Origin: CAZRWD01 sp964603785
Lineage (GTDB): Bacteria > Fermentibacterota > Fermentibacteria > Fermentibacterales > Fermentibacteraceae
Direction: 5' to 3'
Length of the DNA stretch: 64,000 nucleotides
NCBI GenBank assembly: GCA_964603785.1
Contig: CAZRWD010000006.1
Coordinates: 62,001 to 126,000 of the forward strand
The position numbers were made by a program, and so were the translations under genes. Position 1 is the first letter of the stretch; each line of letters starts with the position of its first letter. Below the pieces are notes generated by a model. That model saw only the letters and a list, made by a program, of their open reading frames with translations. It was not told where the DNA came from and did not search any database. Below, in pieces: positions 44,866-53,678 of this stretch.

Positions 44866-45867
44866 GTGGATGAAAGAGACAGGATAGCGGCGGCGGTGGG
44901 CGCCCTCCCGGGAAGGCGCCTGCTCGTGGTCGGCGACCTGATGCTCGACAGGTACCTCGAGGGCGAGGTCGACCGCATCTCCCCCGAGGCGCCTGTCCCG
45001 GTGGTCAGGATCGTCCCCGGGAGGGAGAGGGTCATCCCCGGCGGGGCGGCCAACGTTGCGGCCAACGTCAGGTCCCTGGGCGGGGAGGTCTCCGTATGCG
45101 GCCTCGTGGGTGACGACGAGGAGGGCAGGGCCCTCTCGGCCCTGCTCGAGGGATCAGGGATAGGCTGCTCCGGCCTTGTCGTCGATGCCGCCAGGCCGAC
45201 CACCACGAAGACGCGGGTCACCTGCCGGAACCATCAGATGCTGAGGATAGACCGCGAGACGCCCGACGAGCCCGGCGCAGATGTCCGCACCGGGCTGCTG
45301 GATTCCGCCCTCGCCCTGGTCGACGTCGCCGAAGCCGTCATCATCGAGGACTACGACAAGGGGACGATCGACCGGTCGCTGGCCGGGAGCCTCGTGGCGC
45401 GCTGCCTGGAGAGGGGGATACCCGTCGCGGTCGATCCGAAGTTCCGCAACTTCCTCTCGTATGCCGGCTGCACGCTCTTCAAGCCGAACAGGCAGGAGGC
45501 CTCCCGTATCCTGGGCATCGAGATCCGCGACCCGTCCGCCGCCGCGTCCGCCGCCAGGGACATCCTGGGGAGGCTGGGCGCCGGTGCCGTCCTCCTGACC
45601 CTCGGCGAGCAGGGCTCGGTCCTCTGCACGGCCGCCGGGGGCGAGACCTACCTGCCCACGGCCGCCCACGGCGTCTTCGACGTGTCCGGCGCCGGTGACG
45701 CGGTGATAGCCGTCATGGGGCTCGCCCTCGCCGCCGGGGTGACCCTGGAGGACGCCGCCCTCGCCGCCAACTTCGCCGCTGCGGCGGTGTGCGCCAGGCC
45801 GGGCGTCTACGCCGTGCGTCCCCGCGACATCGTGGAGGAGACCAGGAGCCTCTGCACGGATGGATGA
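44866..45867 (+). CDS. hldA: D-glycero-beta-D-manno-heptose-7-phosphate kinase
   Basis: 333 residues of the PfkB family, corresponding to the N-terminal half of HldE. 'VVGDLMLDRYLEG' and 'RISPEAPVPVV', then 'PGGAANVAANV', and the catalytic 'FDVSGAGDAV' near the end are exact RfaE-type signatures. It phosphorylates heptose 7-phosphate at C1 on the way to ADP-heptose for LPS inner core. The GTG has GGAGGG 5 bases upstream. It overlaps hldB by 8 bp. Confidence 0.94.
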   Translation: MDERDRIAAAVGALPGRRLLVVGDLMLDRYLEGEVDRISPEAPVPVVRIVPGRERVIPGGAANVAANVRSLGGEVSVCGLVGDDEEGRALSALLEGSGIGCSGLVVDAARPTTTKTRVTCRNHQMLRIDRETPDEPGADVRTGLLDSALALVDVAEAVIIEDYDKGTIDRSLAGSLVARCLERGIPVAVDPKFRNFLSYAGCTLFKPNRQEASRILGIEIRDPSAAASAARDILGRLGAGAVLLTLGEQGSVLCTAAGGETYLPTAAHGVFDVSGAGDAVIAVMGLALAAGVTLEDAALAANFAAAAVCARPGVYAVRPRDIVEETRSLCTDG

Positions 45868-46339
45868 GGGGCTGCTCGCCATGAGGCGGGAGGGGGTCGA
45901 GCGCTGCCGGCGCATCTCGAGGGCGGGTCTCACCCTCGTCTTCACCAACGGCTGCTTCGACCTGCTGCACCCGGGGCACCTCCGCCTCCTGGAGGCCGCC
46001 GCTGGCTTCGGCGACTTCCTGGTGGTGGGGCTCAACACCGACCGGTCCGTGAGGGTTCTCAAGGGCGAGGGGAGACCCGTGGTGCCCTTCGACGGAAGGG
46101 CTGCGATGCTCTCTGCGCTGAGGCCGGTCGACCTCGTGGTGCCCTTCGACGAGGACACGCCCCTCACGCTCATAGAAGAGACCAGACCCCTCGTCCTTGT
46201 GAAGGGCGGGGACTACGACGGGCGGTCCGTTGTGGGCGCCGACCTGGTCGAGTCGTGGGGGGGGAGGGTGGAGATCGTGCCGCTGACCGGCGGCTGGTCG
46301 ACCACCGGTCTCCTGTCGGGCGGCCGGCGGACCGAGTGA
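45860..46339 (+). CDS. hldB: D-glycero-beta-D-manno-heptose 1-phosphate adenylyltransferase
   Basis: 159 residues, corresponding to the C-terminal half of HldE. 'FTNGCFDLLHPGHLRLL' carries the H-x-G-H nucleotidyltransferase motif; 'VGLNTDRSV' and 'VVPFDEDTPL' complete it. It activates heptose 1-phosphate with ATP. The kinase and this enzyme are separate but overlapping genes rather than one HldE fusion. It is followed by a GT39-like gene that starts inside its stop codon. Confidence 0.94.
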   Translation: MDEGLLAMRREGVERCRRISRAGLTLVFTNGCFDLLHPGHLRLLEAAAGFGDFLVVGLNTDRSVRVLKGEGRPVVPFDGRAAMLSALRPVDLVVPFDEDTPLTLIEETRPLVLVKGGDYDGRSVVGADLVESWGGRVEIVPLTGGWSTTGLLSGGRRTE

Positions 46340-47886
46340 CGGCCGGCCCGCTCCCCCGCACCGTGCACACCATCGCAGTGCTGGCGGCGGCGGCCGCCGT
46401 CCGGGCCGGCGTCCTCCTCGAGCTGTCGCGGACCCCGCTGTTCCTGCATCCCGTCGTGGATGCGGCATGGCACGGGACCTGGGCATCCAGGATCGCCTCC
46501 GGGGACCTGCTCGCCTTCGCCCCCTACTTCAGGGCCCCTCTCTATCCCTGGCTCCTGGGCGCCCTCTACTCCATCACAGGACCCTCGGTCACGGCCGGGT
46601 CCGTGATGTCCATGGCGATATCCCTGACCGGCTGTGCGCTCTTCCACAGGCTCGCCCTCCGACTGCTGCCGCCGGCCCATGCTCTGGCCGCGGCCCTTCT
46701 CTGGGCGCTCTGGGGTCCGGCGGTCCTCTACTCCGGAACGATGCTGATCGAGCCCCTGTTCATCACCCTGCTGATCTCCTCGATGCTCCTCCTGGTGCGA
46801 GGCAGGATAGCCTCCGCGGCCCTCCTCCTGGGTCTCTCGGCGATCGCCAGGCCCGTCGCCGTCCTGCTGCTGCCGCTGGTCGCCTGGAGGGCGGGCAGGC
46901 GCAGGCTCGCGGCCCTCCTGCCCTTCCTGGCCCCCGTCATCGCCGTCTGGGCGGTCAACTGCATCGCCGGCGACCCGGGAGTGGTGATCTCGTCGCAGGG
47001 GGGCATCAACCTCTATCTGGGGAACGGCCCGGAGGCAGACGGCTTCACCTCGTTCGCTCCCGTCCGGGTGCCAGCCGACGAGACGAGGGGGGACAATGTA
47101 TGGGCTGCGAGCGTGGCCGCAGCTCCGCCGGGGCTCTCCGAGTCCGCCGTGTCCGCCTGGTGGACCCGCAGGACCCTGTCGGCCGTCGCCGCGGATCCCG
47201 TCCGCTGGCTCGGCCTCATGGGGGCGAAGATCCTGCTCGTCCTGTCACCGGCGGAGATCCCGAGCAACTACGACGCGGGGTACATGACCAGGTACTCCAC
47301 GATCCTCGGCATCCTCATCCCCCGGGGGCGGCTCATGCTGCCCTTCTCGCTGCTGCTCCTGCTCCTCCCCGCCGCCTTCGCGGGCAGGCCGGACAGGGAC
47401 GACGCCCTCGTCCTCCTCTGGACGGCCGCGCTCCTGGGAGGGACTGCGCTGTTCTTCGTGACGGGCAGGTTCAGGCTGCCGGCCGTTCCCTTCATGCTTC
47501 TCCTGGCTGCGCGGGGATTCGCCAGACGACCCGCCGCGGCGCTCCGTCTGCTCCCGGCCGGGATGGCCGCCGCGGTCGCCGGCGTTCTCCTCTCCGACGG
47601 CCTGGTGGAGCGGAGCGGGGTGAACATGCCGTTCTTCGACGGACTGGCGCATGCGAGGGAGGGGTTGGACCGGCAGGCGGAGGTGCTGTTCCTGGAGTCG
47701 CTGGACAGGGCCGCGCTGAGAACCGATCTCGACATGAACAGGCTCGACGCGATGCACAACCTGGGTCTGCTCGCGGCCAGGGCCGGCAGGATGGATGAAG
47801 CGGCGGGGTGGTGGGAGGAGGCCGTATCGCTGGATCCGGGCTTCGAGCCATCCGTGGAGGCGCTGGAGGCCATGGGGGGGCGGTGA
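46336..47886 (+). CDS. GT39/ArnT-like membrane glycosyltransferase with TPR end
   Basis: 516 residues with about ten membrane helices. An early extracytoplasmic acidic region ('PLFLHPVVDAAWHGTWASRIASGD') is where GT-C enzymes keep their catalytic Asp, and 'APLYPWLLGALY' is typical of PMT/ArnT-like proteins using polyprenyl-linked sugars. The last ~80 residues form a TPR-like pair of helices. It may add sugar to LPS or proteins. The GTG overlaps the hldB stop (GTGA). Confidence 0.75.
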   Translation: MTAGPLPRTVHTIAVLAAAAAVRAGVLLELSRTPLFLHPVVDAAWHGTWASRIASGDLLAFAPYFRAPLYPWLLGALYSITGPSVTAGSVMSMAISLTGCALFHRLALRLLPPAHALAAALLWALWGPAVLYSGTMLIEPLFITLLISSMLLLVRGRIASAALLLGLSAIARPVAVLLLPLVAWRAGRRRLAALLPFLAPVIAVWAVNCIAGDPGVVISSQGGINLYLGNGPEADGFTSFAPVRVPADETRGDNVWAASVAAAPPGLSESAVSAWWTRRTLSAVAADPVRWLGLMGAKILLVLSPAEIPSNYDAGYMTRYSTILGILIPRGRLMLPFSLLLLLLPAAFAGRPDRDDALVLLWTAALLGGTALFFVTGRFRLPAVPFMLLLAARGFARRPAAALRLLPAGMAAAVAGVLLSDGLVERSGVNMPFFDGLAHAREGLDRQAEVLFLESLDRAALRTDLDMNRLDAMHNLGLLAARAGRMDEAAGWWEEAVSLDPGFEPSVEALEAMGGR

Positions 47887-47941
47887 GGCCTCCCGGTCCT
47901 ATATTCCGCGGGCAGAGGAACGCATCCCGAAGGGAGTGGTG

Positions 47942-48190
47942 ATGACCGCACCGGTCGAGTACAACGAGGAGAACCTCAGGGCAGAGATCGAGAAGATCCG
48001 TCCGCTCCTCCAGAGCGACGGCGGGGACATCGAGTTCGTGGGAGTGGACGGAGGTGTCGTGAAGGTCCGCCTGAAGGGCTCGTGCTCGGGCTGCGCCTTC
48101 GCGGCGCTGACCCTCCAGTACAGCGTGGAGAAGACCCTCAGACAGACCTTCCCGCAGGTCGAGCGGGTGGAGAACGTCGCAGCGCAGTGA
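47942..48190 (+). CDS. NifU C-terminal-domain (Nfu) Fe-S scaffold protein
   Basis: 82 residues forming only the NifU/Nfu C-terminal domain: 'IRPLLQSDGGDIEFVGVDGGVVKVRLKGSCSGCAFAALTLQ', with the Fe-S-binding CSGC. It assembles or delivers 4Fe-4S clusters. I chose the ATG, with GGGAG 6 bases upstream. Its TGA is followed immediately by the rsmB region, whose reading frame has a start problem. Confidence 0.92.
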   Translation: MTAPVEYNEENLRAEIEKIRPLLQSDGGDIEFVGVDGGVVKVRLKGSCSGCAFAALTLQYSVEKTLRQTFPQVERVENVAAQ

Positions 48191-48203
48191 CCGGCCCGGT
48201 GGC

Positions 48204-49379
48204 GCAGCCCGAAGGGCCGCGGCCGGCCTGCTGTCCGGCAGGCCGCCCGGTGCGGGCCTGGCGGGGCCGGACAGGGATTTCGCATTCAGACTCGCCAGGG
48301 AGGCCGTCACCTGGAGGCTGAGGCTCGACTCCGCCCTGGCTCCGCTCCTCTCACGCCCGATCGGATCACTGGACACCGAGACGCTGTCCCTCCTGAGGAT
48401 AGGCGCCGTACAGCTGCTGATACTCGACACGCCCGCCCATGCCGCCGTGTCGGCCACGGTGGACGCCGCGCCGCGCAGGTCCGCGAAGCTCGTGAACGCC
48501 GTTCTGAGGAGGCTGGCCTCCGATGGCGAGCCGCCCGGGCAGCCCCCCTGGGTGACCTGGTCGCACCCCAGGGAGCTGTGGCTCGCCTGGAGCGGGAGGT
48601 TCGGCGAGGAGGCGGCCATCTCCCTCATGCGATGGAACAACACCCCGCCGCCCATCGGCGGCTGCATGGCGGGCGGCCGGCCCCGCGGAGCCGTTGCGGG
48701 GCGGTTCCTGGACGACTACTTCCTCATGGAGAGGAGGGGCGACCTCCGGGATGGCGCCGTTCCCGAAGGCGTCTACATCCAGGACGAGGGTGCGGCGGTG
48801 GTCGGCAGGGGGCTCGCCCGGCTCCCGGGAGACGCGGCGGTCGAGACATGCGCCGCTCCCGGCGGGAAGACGGTCCACCTCGACGCCTGTTCGCGCCTCG
48901 TGGTCTCCATGGACTCCTCGATGCGGAGGATGGCCGGCTGGGTGGAGAACTCCGCCAGGCTCGGGTGGGGCAGGAGCCTCCCGGTGATCGCCGACGCGCG
49001 GCACCTGCCGGTCGCCCGCGCCCCGAAGGTCGTCGTGGACGCCCCCTGTACGGCGACCGGCGTCTACCGGAGGCGGAACGACGCCAGGTGGGGCTTCTCG
49101 AGGGGCCTGCTCGATTCGTGCGTATCCCTGCAGCGGAGCCTCCTGGCCGAGGCTGCGTCGGCGACCGCCCCGGGAGGGGTCCTGGCGTACTCCACGTGCA
49201 GCATCGAGCCCGAGGAGGGTGTGCGGCAGGTGGAATGGTTCGAGGGAGCCTTCCCCGGATTCCGCCGGCTGCCCTTCCCTGCCGACCCCGTTCTTGTCAG
49301 GGACGGCATGCTGTGCATATTCCCTCCTGAGCACTCGTTGGACGGCCATTTCGCAGCATGCTGGGAGAGATCAAGCTGA
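48204..49379 (+). CDS. rsmB: RsmB-like 16S rRNA cytosine methyltransferase with unresolved 5' end
   Basis: The C-terminal domain is a class-I m5C RNA methyltransferase: 'ETCAAPGGKT' SAM site, 'VVDAPCTATG' with the catalytic Cys, and 'YSTCSIEPEE' with the second Cys. The first in-frame standard start is GTG 48447, but translation of the upstream sequence gives a clear NusB-like domain of the family ('DFAFRLAREAVTWRLRLD', 'LLRIGAVQLLILD', 'PAHAAVSATVD'). No ATG, GTG or TTG opens that frame. A GTG coupled to the nifU stop (48187) is in a different frame. A one-base frameshift between 48187 and about 48210, a sequencing error or a rare start codon would explain this. Confidence 0.8.
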   Translation, partial: AARRAAAGLLSGRPPGAGLAGPDRDFAFRLAREAVTWRLRLDSALAPLLSRPIGSLDTETLSLLRIGAVQLLILDTPAHAAVSATVDAAPRRSAKLVNAVLRRLASDGEPPGQPPWVTWSHPRELWLAWSGRFGEEAAISLMRWNNTPPPIGGCMAGGRPRGAVAGRFLDDYFLMERRGDLRDGAVPEGVYIQDEGAAVVGRGLARLPGDAAVETCAAPGGKTVHLDACSRLVVSMDSSMRRMAGWVENSARLGWGRSLPVIADARHLPVARAPKVVVDAPCTATGVYRRRNDARWGFSRGLLDSCVSLQRSLLAEAASATAPGGVLAYSTCSIEPEEGVRQVEWFEGAFPGFRRLPFPADPVLVRDGMLCIFPPEHSLDGHFAACWERSS

Positions 49380-50182
49380 GAGCCCCGGTCAGATATCTCG
49401 TTCTCGCCGCAACAGGAGCCCTCATGGCCTTCCTGGCGGGATTCGTCATCGCTCCGACGGCCTTCCGCACGCCGAGATTCGTGAGCGCCCTCGGAGGGTC
49501 GTCTCAGCCCGTCGTCGTCCCCGACGTCGCATCGCTCTCGCGGCAGGACGCCCGCAGGCAGATCGAGTCGGCCGGTCTGGTCCTCGCGGGTGAATGGGCC
49601 GAGTACGGTCCGAACGAGACCGCCGGGCTGGTGATCCGGCAGGATCCCGCTCCGGGCGCCCAGGTGCCCAGGGGTTCTCCCGTGAGCGTGTTCTGGAACG
49701 TCGGCCCTCTCTTCAGGCCGTACCACCCCGGGATGCTTCCCGGGCTCACCGCATCGGAGGCCGAGGAGCTCATAGCGTCCTGGCAGCTCTACACGGCCGG
49801 CAGGAGCCGCGTGCCGCATGCATCGGTACCTGAGGGGAGGGTCATCGCGGTGTTCCCTCCGAACAGGGACAGCCTCTCGGTCCAGGTGCCCGTGCGGCTG
49901 CTCGTCTCGACCGGCTGGCAGGGCGTCCCCCTGTTCGTCGGGATGAAGCTCGCCGAGGCCGAGAGCATCTCGGTGGAGCACGAGATCGTCCTCCTCGTCG
50001 AGAGCTTCAGCTTCGTCCCTGACGGATCGAGGGACAGCCTGGTCTCCTTCCAGTCCGTGTCCCCGGGGGCAGGATTCCTGCCCGGGGATACGGTGTCGGT
50101 GAGGGTCGACAGGTCGACTCCGGCCATCCAGGCCACCGATTCGACCGGCTCCGAGCCGCCCGGGGGGTGGGGCGAGTGGTGA
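49358..50182 (+). CDS. Membrane-anchored protein with three PASTA domains
   Basis: 274 residues. One N-terminal membrane segment ('YLVLAATGALMAFLAGFVI') carries three extracytoplasmic PASTA repeats (about 50-120, 122-190, 190-255) with 'VVVPDVASLSRQDARRQIESAGL', 'PGMLPGLTASEAEELI' and 'GVPLFVGMKLAEAESI' type openings. PASTA domains bind peptidoglycan fragments in kinases and penicillin-binding proteins; here there is no kinase or transpeptidase domain, so it may be a cell-wall binding or signalling protein. It overlaps rsmB by 22 bp. Confidence 0.85.
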   Translation: MLGEIKLRAPVRYLVLAATGALMAFLAGFVIAPTAFRTPRFVSALGGSSQPVVVPDVASLSRQDARRQIESAGLVLAGEWAEYGPNETAGLVIRQDPAPGAQVPRGSPVSVFWNVGPLFRPYHPGMLPGLTASEAEELIASWQLYTAGRSRVPHASVPEGRVIAVFPPNRDSLSVQVPVRLLVSTGWQGVPLFVGMKLAEAESISVEHEIVLLVESFSFVPDGSRDSLVSFQSVSPGAGFLPGDTVSVRVDRSTPAIQATDSTGSEPPGGWGEW

Positions 50183-50829
50183 GGAGGGGCATGGTCGCCG
50201 CATCCCTGCTCTCCTGCGATCACGGGAGGCTCCGCGAGGAGGCCGTCTCCCTCGAGGCCGCCGGCGCGGACATGATCCATCTCGATGTGATGGACGGCAG
50301 GTTCGTCCCCGAGATCACCTTCGGACCGTCCGTCGCAGCCTCCATCCGCGACGCGGTGGGAATCCCCATCGACGCCCACCTGATGATCGAGGACCCGGGT
50401 GCGCAGGTGGCCGGGTTCGCCCGTTCCGGGTGCAGGTTCATCACCGTGCACTGCGAGGCCGCGCCTCACCTGGACAGGCTCCTCACATCGATCCGCGAGC
50501 TCGGCTGCGGCGCGGGCGCCGCCCTGAACCCGGCCACGCCGCCGTGCGCCGTGGAGTGGGTCCTCCCGCTCGTCGACCTGGTCCTCGTCATGACGGTGAA
50601 TCCCGGCTACGGAGGGCAGCGCCACCTCGAGCACGTGAGACCCAAGATAACTGCAGTCAGGAGGATGCTCGACTCGGCGGGGCGCGGTGATGCCATGGTG
50701 GCGGTCGACGGCGGGGTGGACTCGCGGAACGCCGGAGAGCTGAGGGCTGCCGGCGCCGACATCCTGGTTGCAGGGTCCTTCATCGCCCGGAGCGGCGACC
50801 GGGCCCGGAGTGTGGAGGAACTCAGATGA
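50179..50829 (+). CDS. rpe: Ribulose-phosphate 3-epimerase
   Basis: 216 residues, TIM barrel. 'AASLLSCDHGRL' matches the N-terminal strand, 'IHLDVMDGRFVPEITFG' holds a catalytic Asp and metal ligands, 'DAHLMIEDP' the next His, and 'VNPGYGGQR' and 'VDGGV' the phosphate site. It interconverts ribulose 5-phosphate and xylulose 5-phosphate. GTG 50179 aligns best with the normal N-terminus and overlaps the PASTA gene stop (GTGA); ATG 50191 is an alternative. Confidence 0.94.
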   Translation: MRRGMVAASLLSCDHGRLREEAVSLEAAGADMIHLDVMDGRFVPEITFGPSVAASIRDAVGIPIDAHLMIEDPGAQVAGFARSGCRFITVHCEAAPHLDRLLTSIRELGCGAGAALNPATPPCAVEWVLPLVDLVLVMTVNPGYGGQRHLEHVRPKITAVRRMLDSAGRGDAMVAVDGGVDSRNAGELRAAGADILVAGSFIARSGDRARSVEELR

Positions 50830-51158
50830 GGACGCTGCTGGCGTCATGCCTGGCCGTGCTCGCCCTCGCGGGCTGCTCCCAGCGCACCCCCCCCCCCGAC
50901 GAGTCGACGCTCGAGTCGCTCAGGCTCCTCCTCCAGACGAGGGAGTGCATGAGACGGATGCAATGGATCGACTTCGCGGTCGCCGGAGCCTACCCCGTCG
51001 CACCGGACACCATGCCGCCCCCGGGCATGCCCTCGCTGGTGGCGGACAGCCTGCGCACCTGCCCCTCCTCGGGGCTGCCCTACGAGTTCGCCATGGACTC
51101 GACGGGCTACGAGATCACCTGCCCCGCGGGGCACGGGTCCGTAGGGCGCAGCTTCTGA
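50826..51158 (+). CDS. Small lipoprotein of unknown function, pseudopilin-like end
   Basis: 110 residues with a clear lipobox (LALAGC, Cys17). The mature part is a short helix and a C-terminal Cys-bounded loop 'TCPSSGLPYEFAMDSTGYEITCPAGHGS'. That loop resembles the end of type II secretion major pseudopilins, where it is a beta-hairpin, but the hydrophobic pilin helix is replaced by the lipoprotein signal. Family not recognised. ATGA overlap with rpe suggests coupled expression. Confidence 0.6.
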   Translation: MRTLLASCLAVLALAGCSQRTPPPDESTLESLRLLLQTRECMRRMQWIDFAVAGAYPVAPDTMPPPGMPSLVADSLRTCPSSGLPYEFAMDSTGYEITCPAGHGSVGRSF

Positions 51159-51161
51159 CAC

Positions 51162-51191
51162 TTGGATTTCCCGTCGTCATTGCCTTATAGT
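51162..51191 (+). promoter_or_regulatory. Promoter of the ffh-rplS cluster
   Basis: TTGGAT, an 18-bp spacer and TATAGT, ending 42 bp before the ffh GTG, in the only sizeable gap at the start of this conserved cluster. The -10 matches consensus at five of six positions. Confidence 0.55.
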
Positions 51192-51233
51192 ACCCAACCT
51201 TGACCGGCCCGTTGCGCCGGTGGAGGTGACCAG

Positions 51234-52550
51234 GTGTTCGAAAGGCTGTCCGAGAGGCTGACATCCGTCTTCGACCGCCTCCGGGGCAGGGGCGTGGTGA
51301 CGGAGGCCGACGTGGCGTCCGCGGTGCGCGAGATGCGCAGGGCGCTGCTCGAGGCAGACGTGGGCATCCAGGTCGCCAGGGACTTCACCGACAGGATCGC
51401 CGCGCTCGCGGTGGGCGAGAAGGTTCTCAAGAGCCTCACCCCCGGGCAGCAGATAGTCGGCATGGTCCACGAAGAGCTGGTGAGGCTGCTCTCGCAGGGT
51501 GCGTCACGGCCCGACCTGGGCGGGAGACCCCCGGTCGTCTGGCTCCTGGCGGGCCTGCAGGGCTCCGGGAAGACCACCACGGCGGTCAAGCTCGCCAGGT
51601 GGGCCTCCTCGAGGAGGGGGATGAGACCCCTGGTCGCGGCATGCGATCTGAGGCGCCCCGCAGCTGTCGACCAGCTCGAGATACTGGCCGGGAGGGCGGG
51701 CGTAGGTTTCTTCTGCGACCGGGCCTCGACCGATCCGGCGGATGTGGCCCGGAGAGCCGTGGACGACGCGGCCAGGCGGATGTTCGACATGGTCCTGGTC
51801 GACACCTCCGGAAGGCTCCACATCGACGACGAGCTCATGTCGGAGCTCGAAGTCGTGAGGAGGACCGTCGCGCCCAGGGAGACCTACCTGGTGCTCGACG
51901 GCATGACCGGGCAGGATGCCGTGGGCGTCGCCCGGGAGTTCGACAGGAGGATCGGCCTTTCCGCGGCGGTCCTGTCCAAGATGGACGGTGACTCCCGGGG
52001 CGGGGCTGCCCTGTCCCTCGCCGCCGTGACGGGGAAGCCCGTGAGATTCGTCGGCACGGGCGAGGGGATCGACGATCTCGAGGTCTTCGATCCCTCCAGG
52101 ATGGCCGGCAGGATCCTGGGGATGGGCGACGTGGTCGGTCTCGTGGAGAAGGCCGCCGGGGCGGCGGGTCTCGAGGATGCCCTCGAGATGGAGAAGAAGC
52201 TCCGCAGGGGCGAGTTCACGATGTCCGACCTTCTGGGCGAGTTCGAGAGGCTCAGGAAGCTCGGCCCGCTGTCGGACCTCCTCGCGATGCTGCCGGGCGG
52301 CATGATCCCGAAGGGCGTCACGGTGGATCCCCGGGAGCTCGCCCGCAAGGAGGCCATGATCAGGGCCATGACCCCCGGCGAGCGCCTCAGGCCCGAGAGG
52401 ATCGACGGCAGCCGCAGGAAGCGGATCGCCAGGGGGACGGGAGTTTCGGTCAGTGATGTCAACAGGCTGCTCCAGGAGTTCAGGACGATGAAGGAGATGA
52501 TGAAGAGGCTGGGAGGGCGGCGTGGTCTAGCCTCCCTGCTGCGCGCATGA
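51234..52550 (+). CDS. ffh: Signal recognition particle protein Ffh (SRP54)
   Basis: 438 residues: an N-domain helix bundle, a GTPase G-domain with GLQGSGKTTT (P-loop), 'DTSGRLHIDDELM' (G3), 'LSKMDGDSRGGAALS' (G4 and insertion) and 'FVGTGEGIDDLEVFDP', then a Met-rich M-domain ('MIRAMTPGERL', 'FRTMKEMMKRLGG') that binds 4.5S RNA and signal peptides. It targets ribosomes making membrane proteins. GTG start with GGAGGTG upstream. It heads the rpsP-rimM-trmD-rplS cluster, as in many bacteria. Confidence 0.97.
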   Translation: MFERLSERLTSVFDRLRGRGVVTEADVASAVREMRRALLEADVGIQVARDFTDRIAALAVGEKVLKSLTPGQQIVGMVHEELVRLLSQGASRPDLGGRPPVVWLLAGLQGSGKTTTAVKLARWASSRRGMRPLVAACDLRRPAAVDQLEILAGRAGVGFFCDRASTDPADVARRAVDDAARRMFDMVLVDTSGRLHIDDELMSELEVVRRTVAPRETYLVLDGMTGQDAVGVAREFDRRIGLSAAVLSKMDGDSRGGAALSLAAVTGKPVRFVGTGEGIDDLEVFDPSRMAGRILGMGDVVGLVEKAAGAAGLEDALEMEKKLRRGEFTMSDLLGEFERLRKLGPLSDLLAMLPGGMIPKGVTVDPRELARKEAMIRAMTPGERLRPERIDGSRRKRIARGTGVSVSDVNRLLQEFRTMKEMMKRLGGRRGLASLLRA

Positions 52551-52563
52551 CCGGAGGTGTGAC

Positions 52564-52896
52564 TTGGTAAGGATCCGACTCAGGAAGATGGGGACCAGCA
52601 AGCTGGCCTTCTACAGGATCGTCGCGGCCGACGCGAGGAAGGCCCAGGACGGAAGGTTCCTGGACATACTCGGCTACTACGATCCGCTCCGCAGGCCTCA
52701 TGAGATAAAGGTCGACGAGGCGAAGGTCTTCGACTGGATGAAGCGCGGTGCCCAGGTCACCGAGACCGTCCGCAGCCTCCTGCGCAGGACGGGCACCTGG
52801 GAGAGATGGTCGAGACTGCGATCCGGCGTCGAGGTGGTGCCGGAGGTGGTCTTCATCAAGGGGGAGAAGAGGACGGCTCCGGAATCCGGGAGCTAG
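52564..52896 (+). CDS. rpsP: Ribosomal protein S16 (bS16)
   Basis: 110 residues, 'VRIRLRKMGTSKLAFYRIVAADARKAQDGRFLDILGYYDP' is the complete conserved N-terminal part of bS16, followed by 'DWMKRGAQVTETVRSLL'. It is a small-subunit assembly protein. A TTG start is used, with GGAGGTG 6 bases upstream, 13 bp after ffh. The extra ~20-residue C-terminus is variable in the family. Confidence 0.96.
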   Translation: MVRIRLRKMGTSKLAFYRIVAADARKAQDGRFLDILGYYDPLRRPHEIKVDEAKVFDWMKRGAQVTETVRSLLRRTGTWERWSRLRSGVEVVPEVVFIKGEKRTAPESGS

Positions 52897-52942
52897 ACCG
52901 GACCCAGCTGACGCCGCAACAACCACGACTGGAGGGTGTCCC

Positions 52943-53173
52943 ATGAAGGAGCTCATCGAGATGATCGCGAAGACCCTCGTCGAGAACCCGGACGAGGTCC
53001 AGGTCGACGAGAAGGAGACGGACGAGATGGTCGTCTACGAGCTCCGGGTCTCCGAGAGCGATCTCGGAAGGGTCATCGGGCGCGAGGGCAGGATCGCCAA
53101 GGCGATGCGCACGATCATAAGGTCGATCGCCGCCCGCAAGGGACAGAAGGCGACACTGGAGATAATGGACTGA
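52943..53173 (+). CDS. khpA: KH-domain RNA-binding protein KhpA
   Basis: 76 residues forming one type-II KH domain with the RNA-binding 'GRVIGREGRIAKAMRTI' loop (G-x-x-G). This small protein typically lies between rpsP and rimM, as here, and helps regulate RNA and ribosome-linked processes with KhpB. The ATG has GGAGGG 6 bases upstream, in a 46-bp gap that lacks other features. It ends 1 bp before rimM. Confidence 0.93.
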   Translation: MKELIEMIAKTLVENPDEVQVDEKETDEMVVYELRVSESDLGRVIGREGRIAKAMRTIIRSIAARKGQKATLEIMD

Positions 53174-53174
53174 C

Positions 53175-53675
53175 ATGGCCGCGACCGTGAAGGCCGGTTA
53201 CGCAGCCAGGCCTCACGGACTCGACGGCGGCGTCCTCGTGAAGCTCTTCCTCTGTGGTCCGGCTGTCCCCCTCCCCGCGGGGATGCGGGTGACCGTGGGG
53301 GACAGGGATCTGGTGGTGTCGGGCTCCGCAGTCAGGGATCCCGCCACCCTGCAGGTCGCCTTCGAGGGGGTCGAGGACCGTGAGGCCGCCGAGGAGATCG
53401 GCGGGGAGACCCTGTGGCTGTCTCGGGAGGACGCCCTCTCGCTGGGCGGTTCCATGCCCGTGGGCCTCTTCACGGGTATGACGCTCGTCTGGCAGGACGG
53501 CAGCGGGACTGTGGAGTCGTTCGATCCGGCGCCGGGCAACCCTCTGCTGCAGGTGAGGGGCCCGTCGGGCGTCTTCGATGTCCCGGTCGCCCTCCTCAGG
53601 GCGGAGGGGACCATCGACTGGGACGCGGGGAGGATAGAGGCGAGGCTCCCCCTGGGCCTCGCGGACGGGGTCTGA
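53175..53675 (+). CDS. rimM: Ribosome maturation factor RimM
   Basis: 166 residues: N-terminal beta-barrel with 'VKAGYAARPHGLDGGVLVKLF' and C-terminal PRC-barrel ('FTGMTLVWQDGSGTVESFD', 'DVPVALLRAEGTIDW'). It binds uS19 and helps 30S head maturation. The sequence is divergent in the middle but order and position (khpA-rimM-trmD) are standard. It lies 3 bp from the trmD GTG. Confidence 0.88.
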   Translation: MAATVKAGYAARPHGLDGGVLVKLFLCGPAVPLPAGMRVTVGDRDLVVSGSAVRDPATLQVAFEGVEDREAAEEIGGETLWLSREDALSLGGSMPVGLFTGMTLVWQDGSGTVESFDPAPGNPLLQVRGPSGVFDVPVALLRAEGTIDWDAGRIEARLPLGLADGV

Positions 53676-53678
53676 GGA

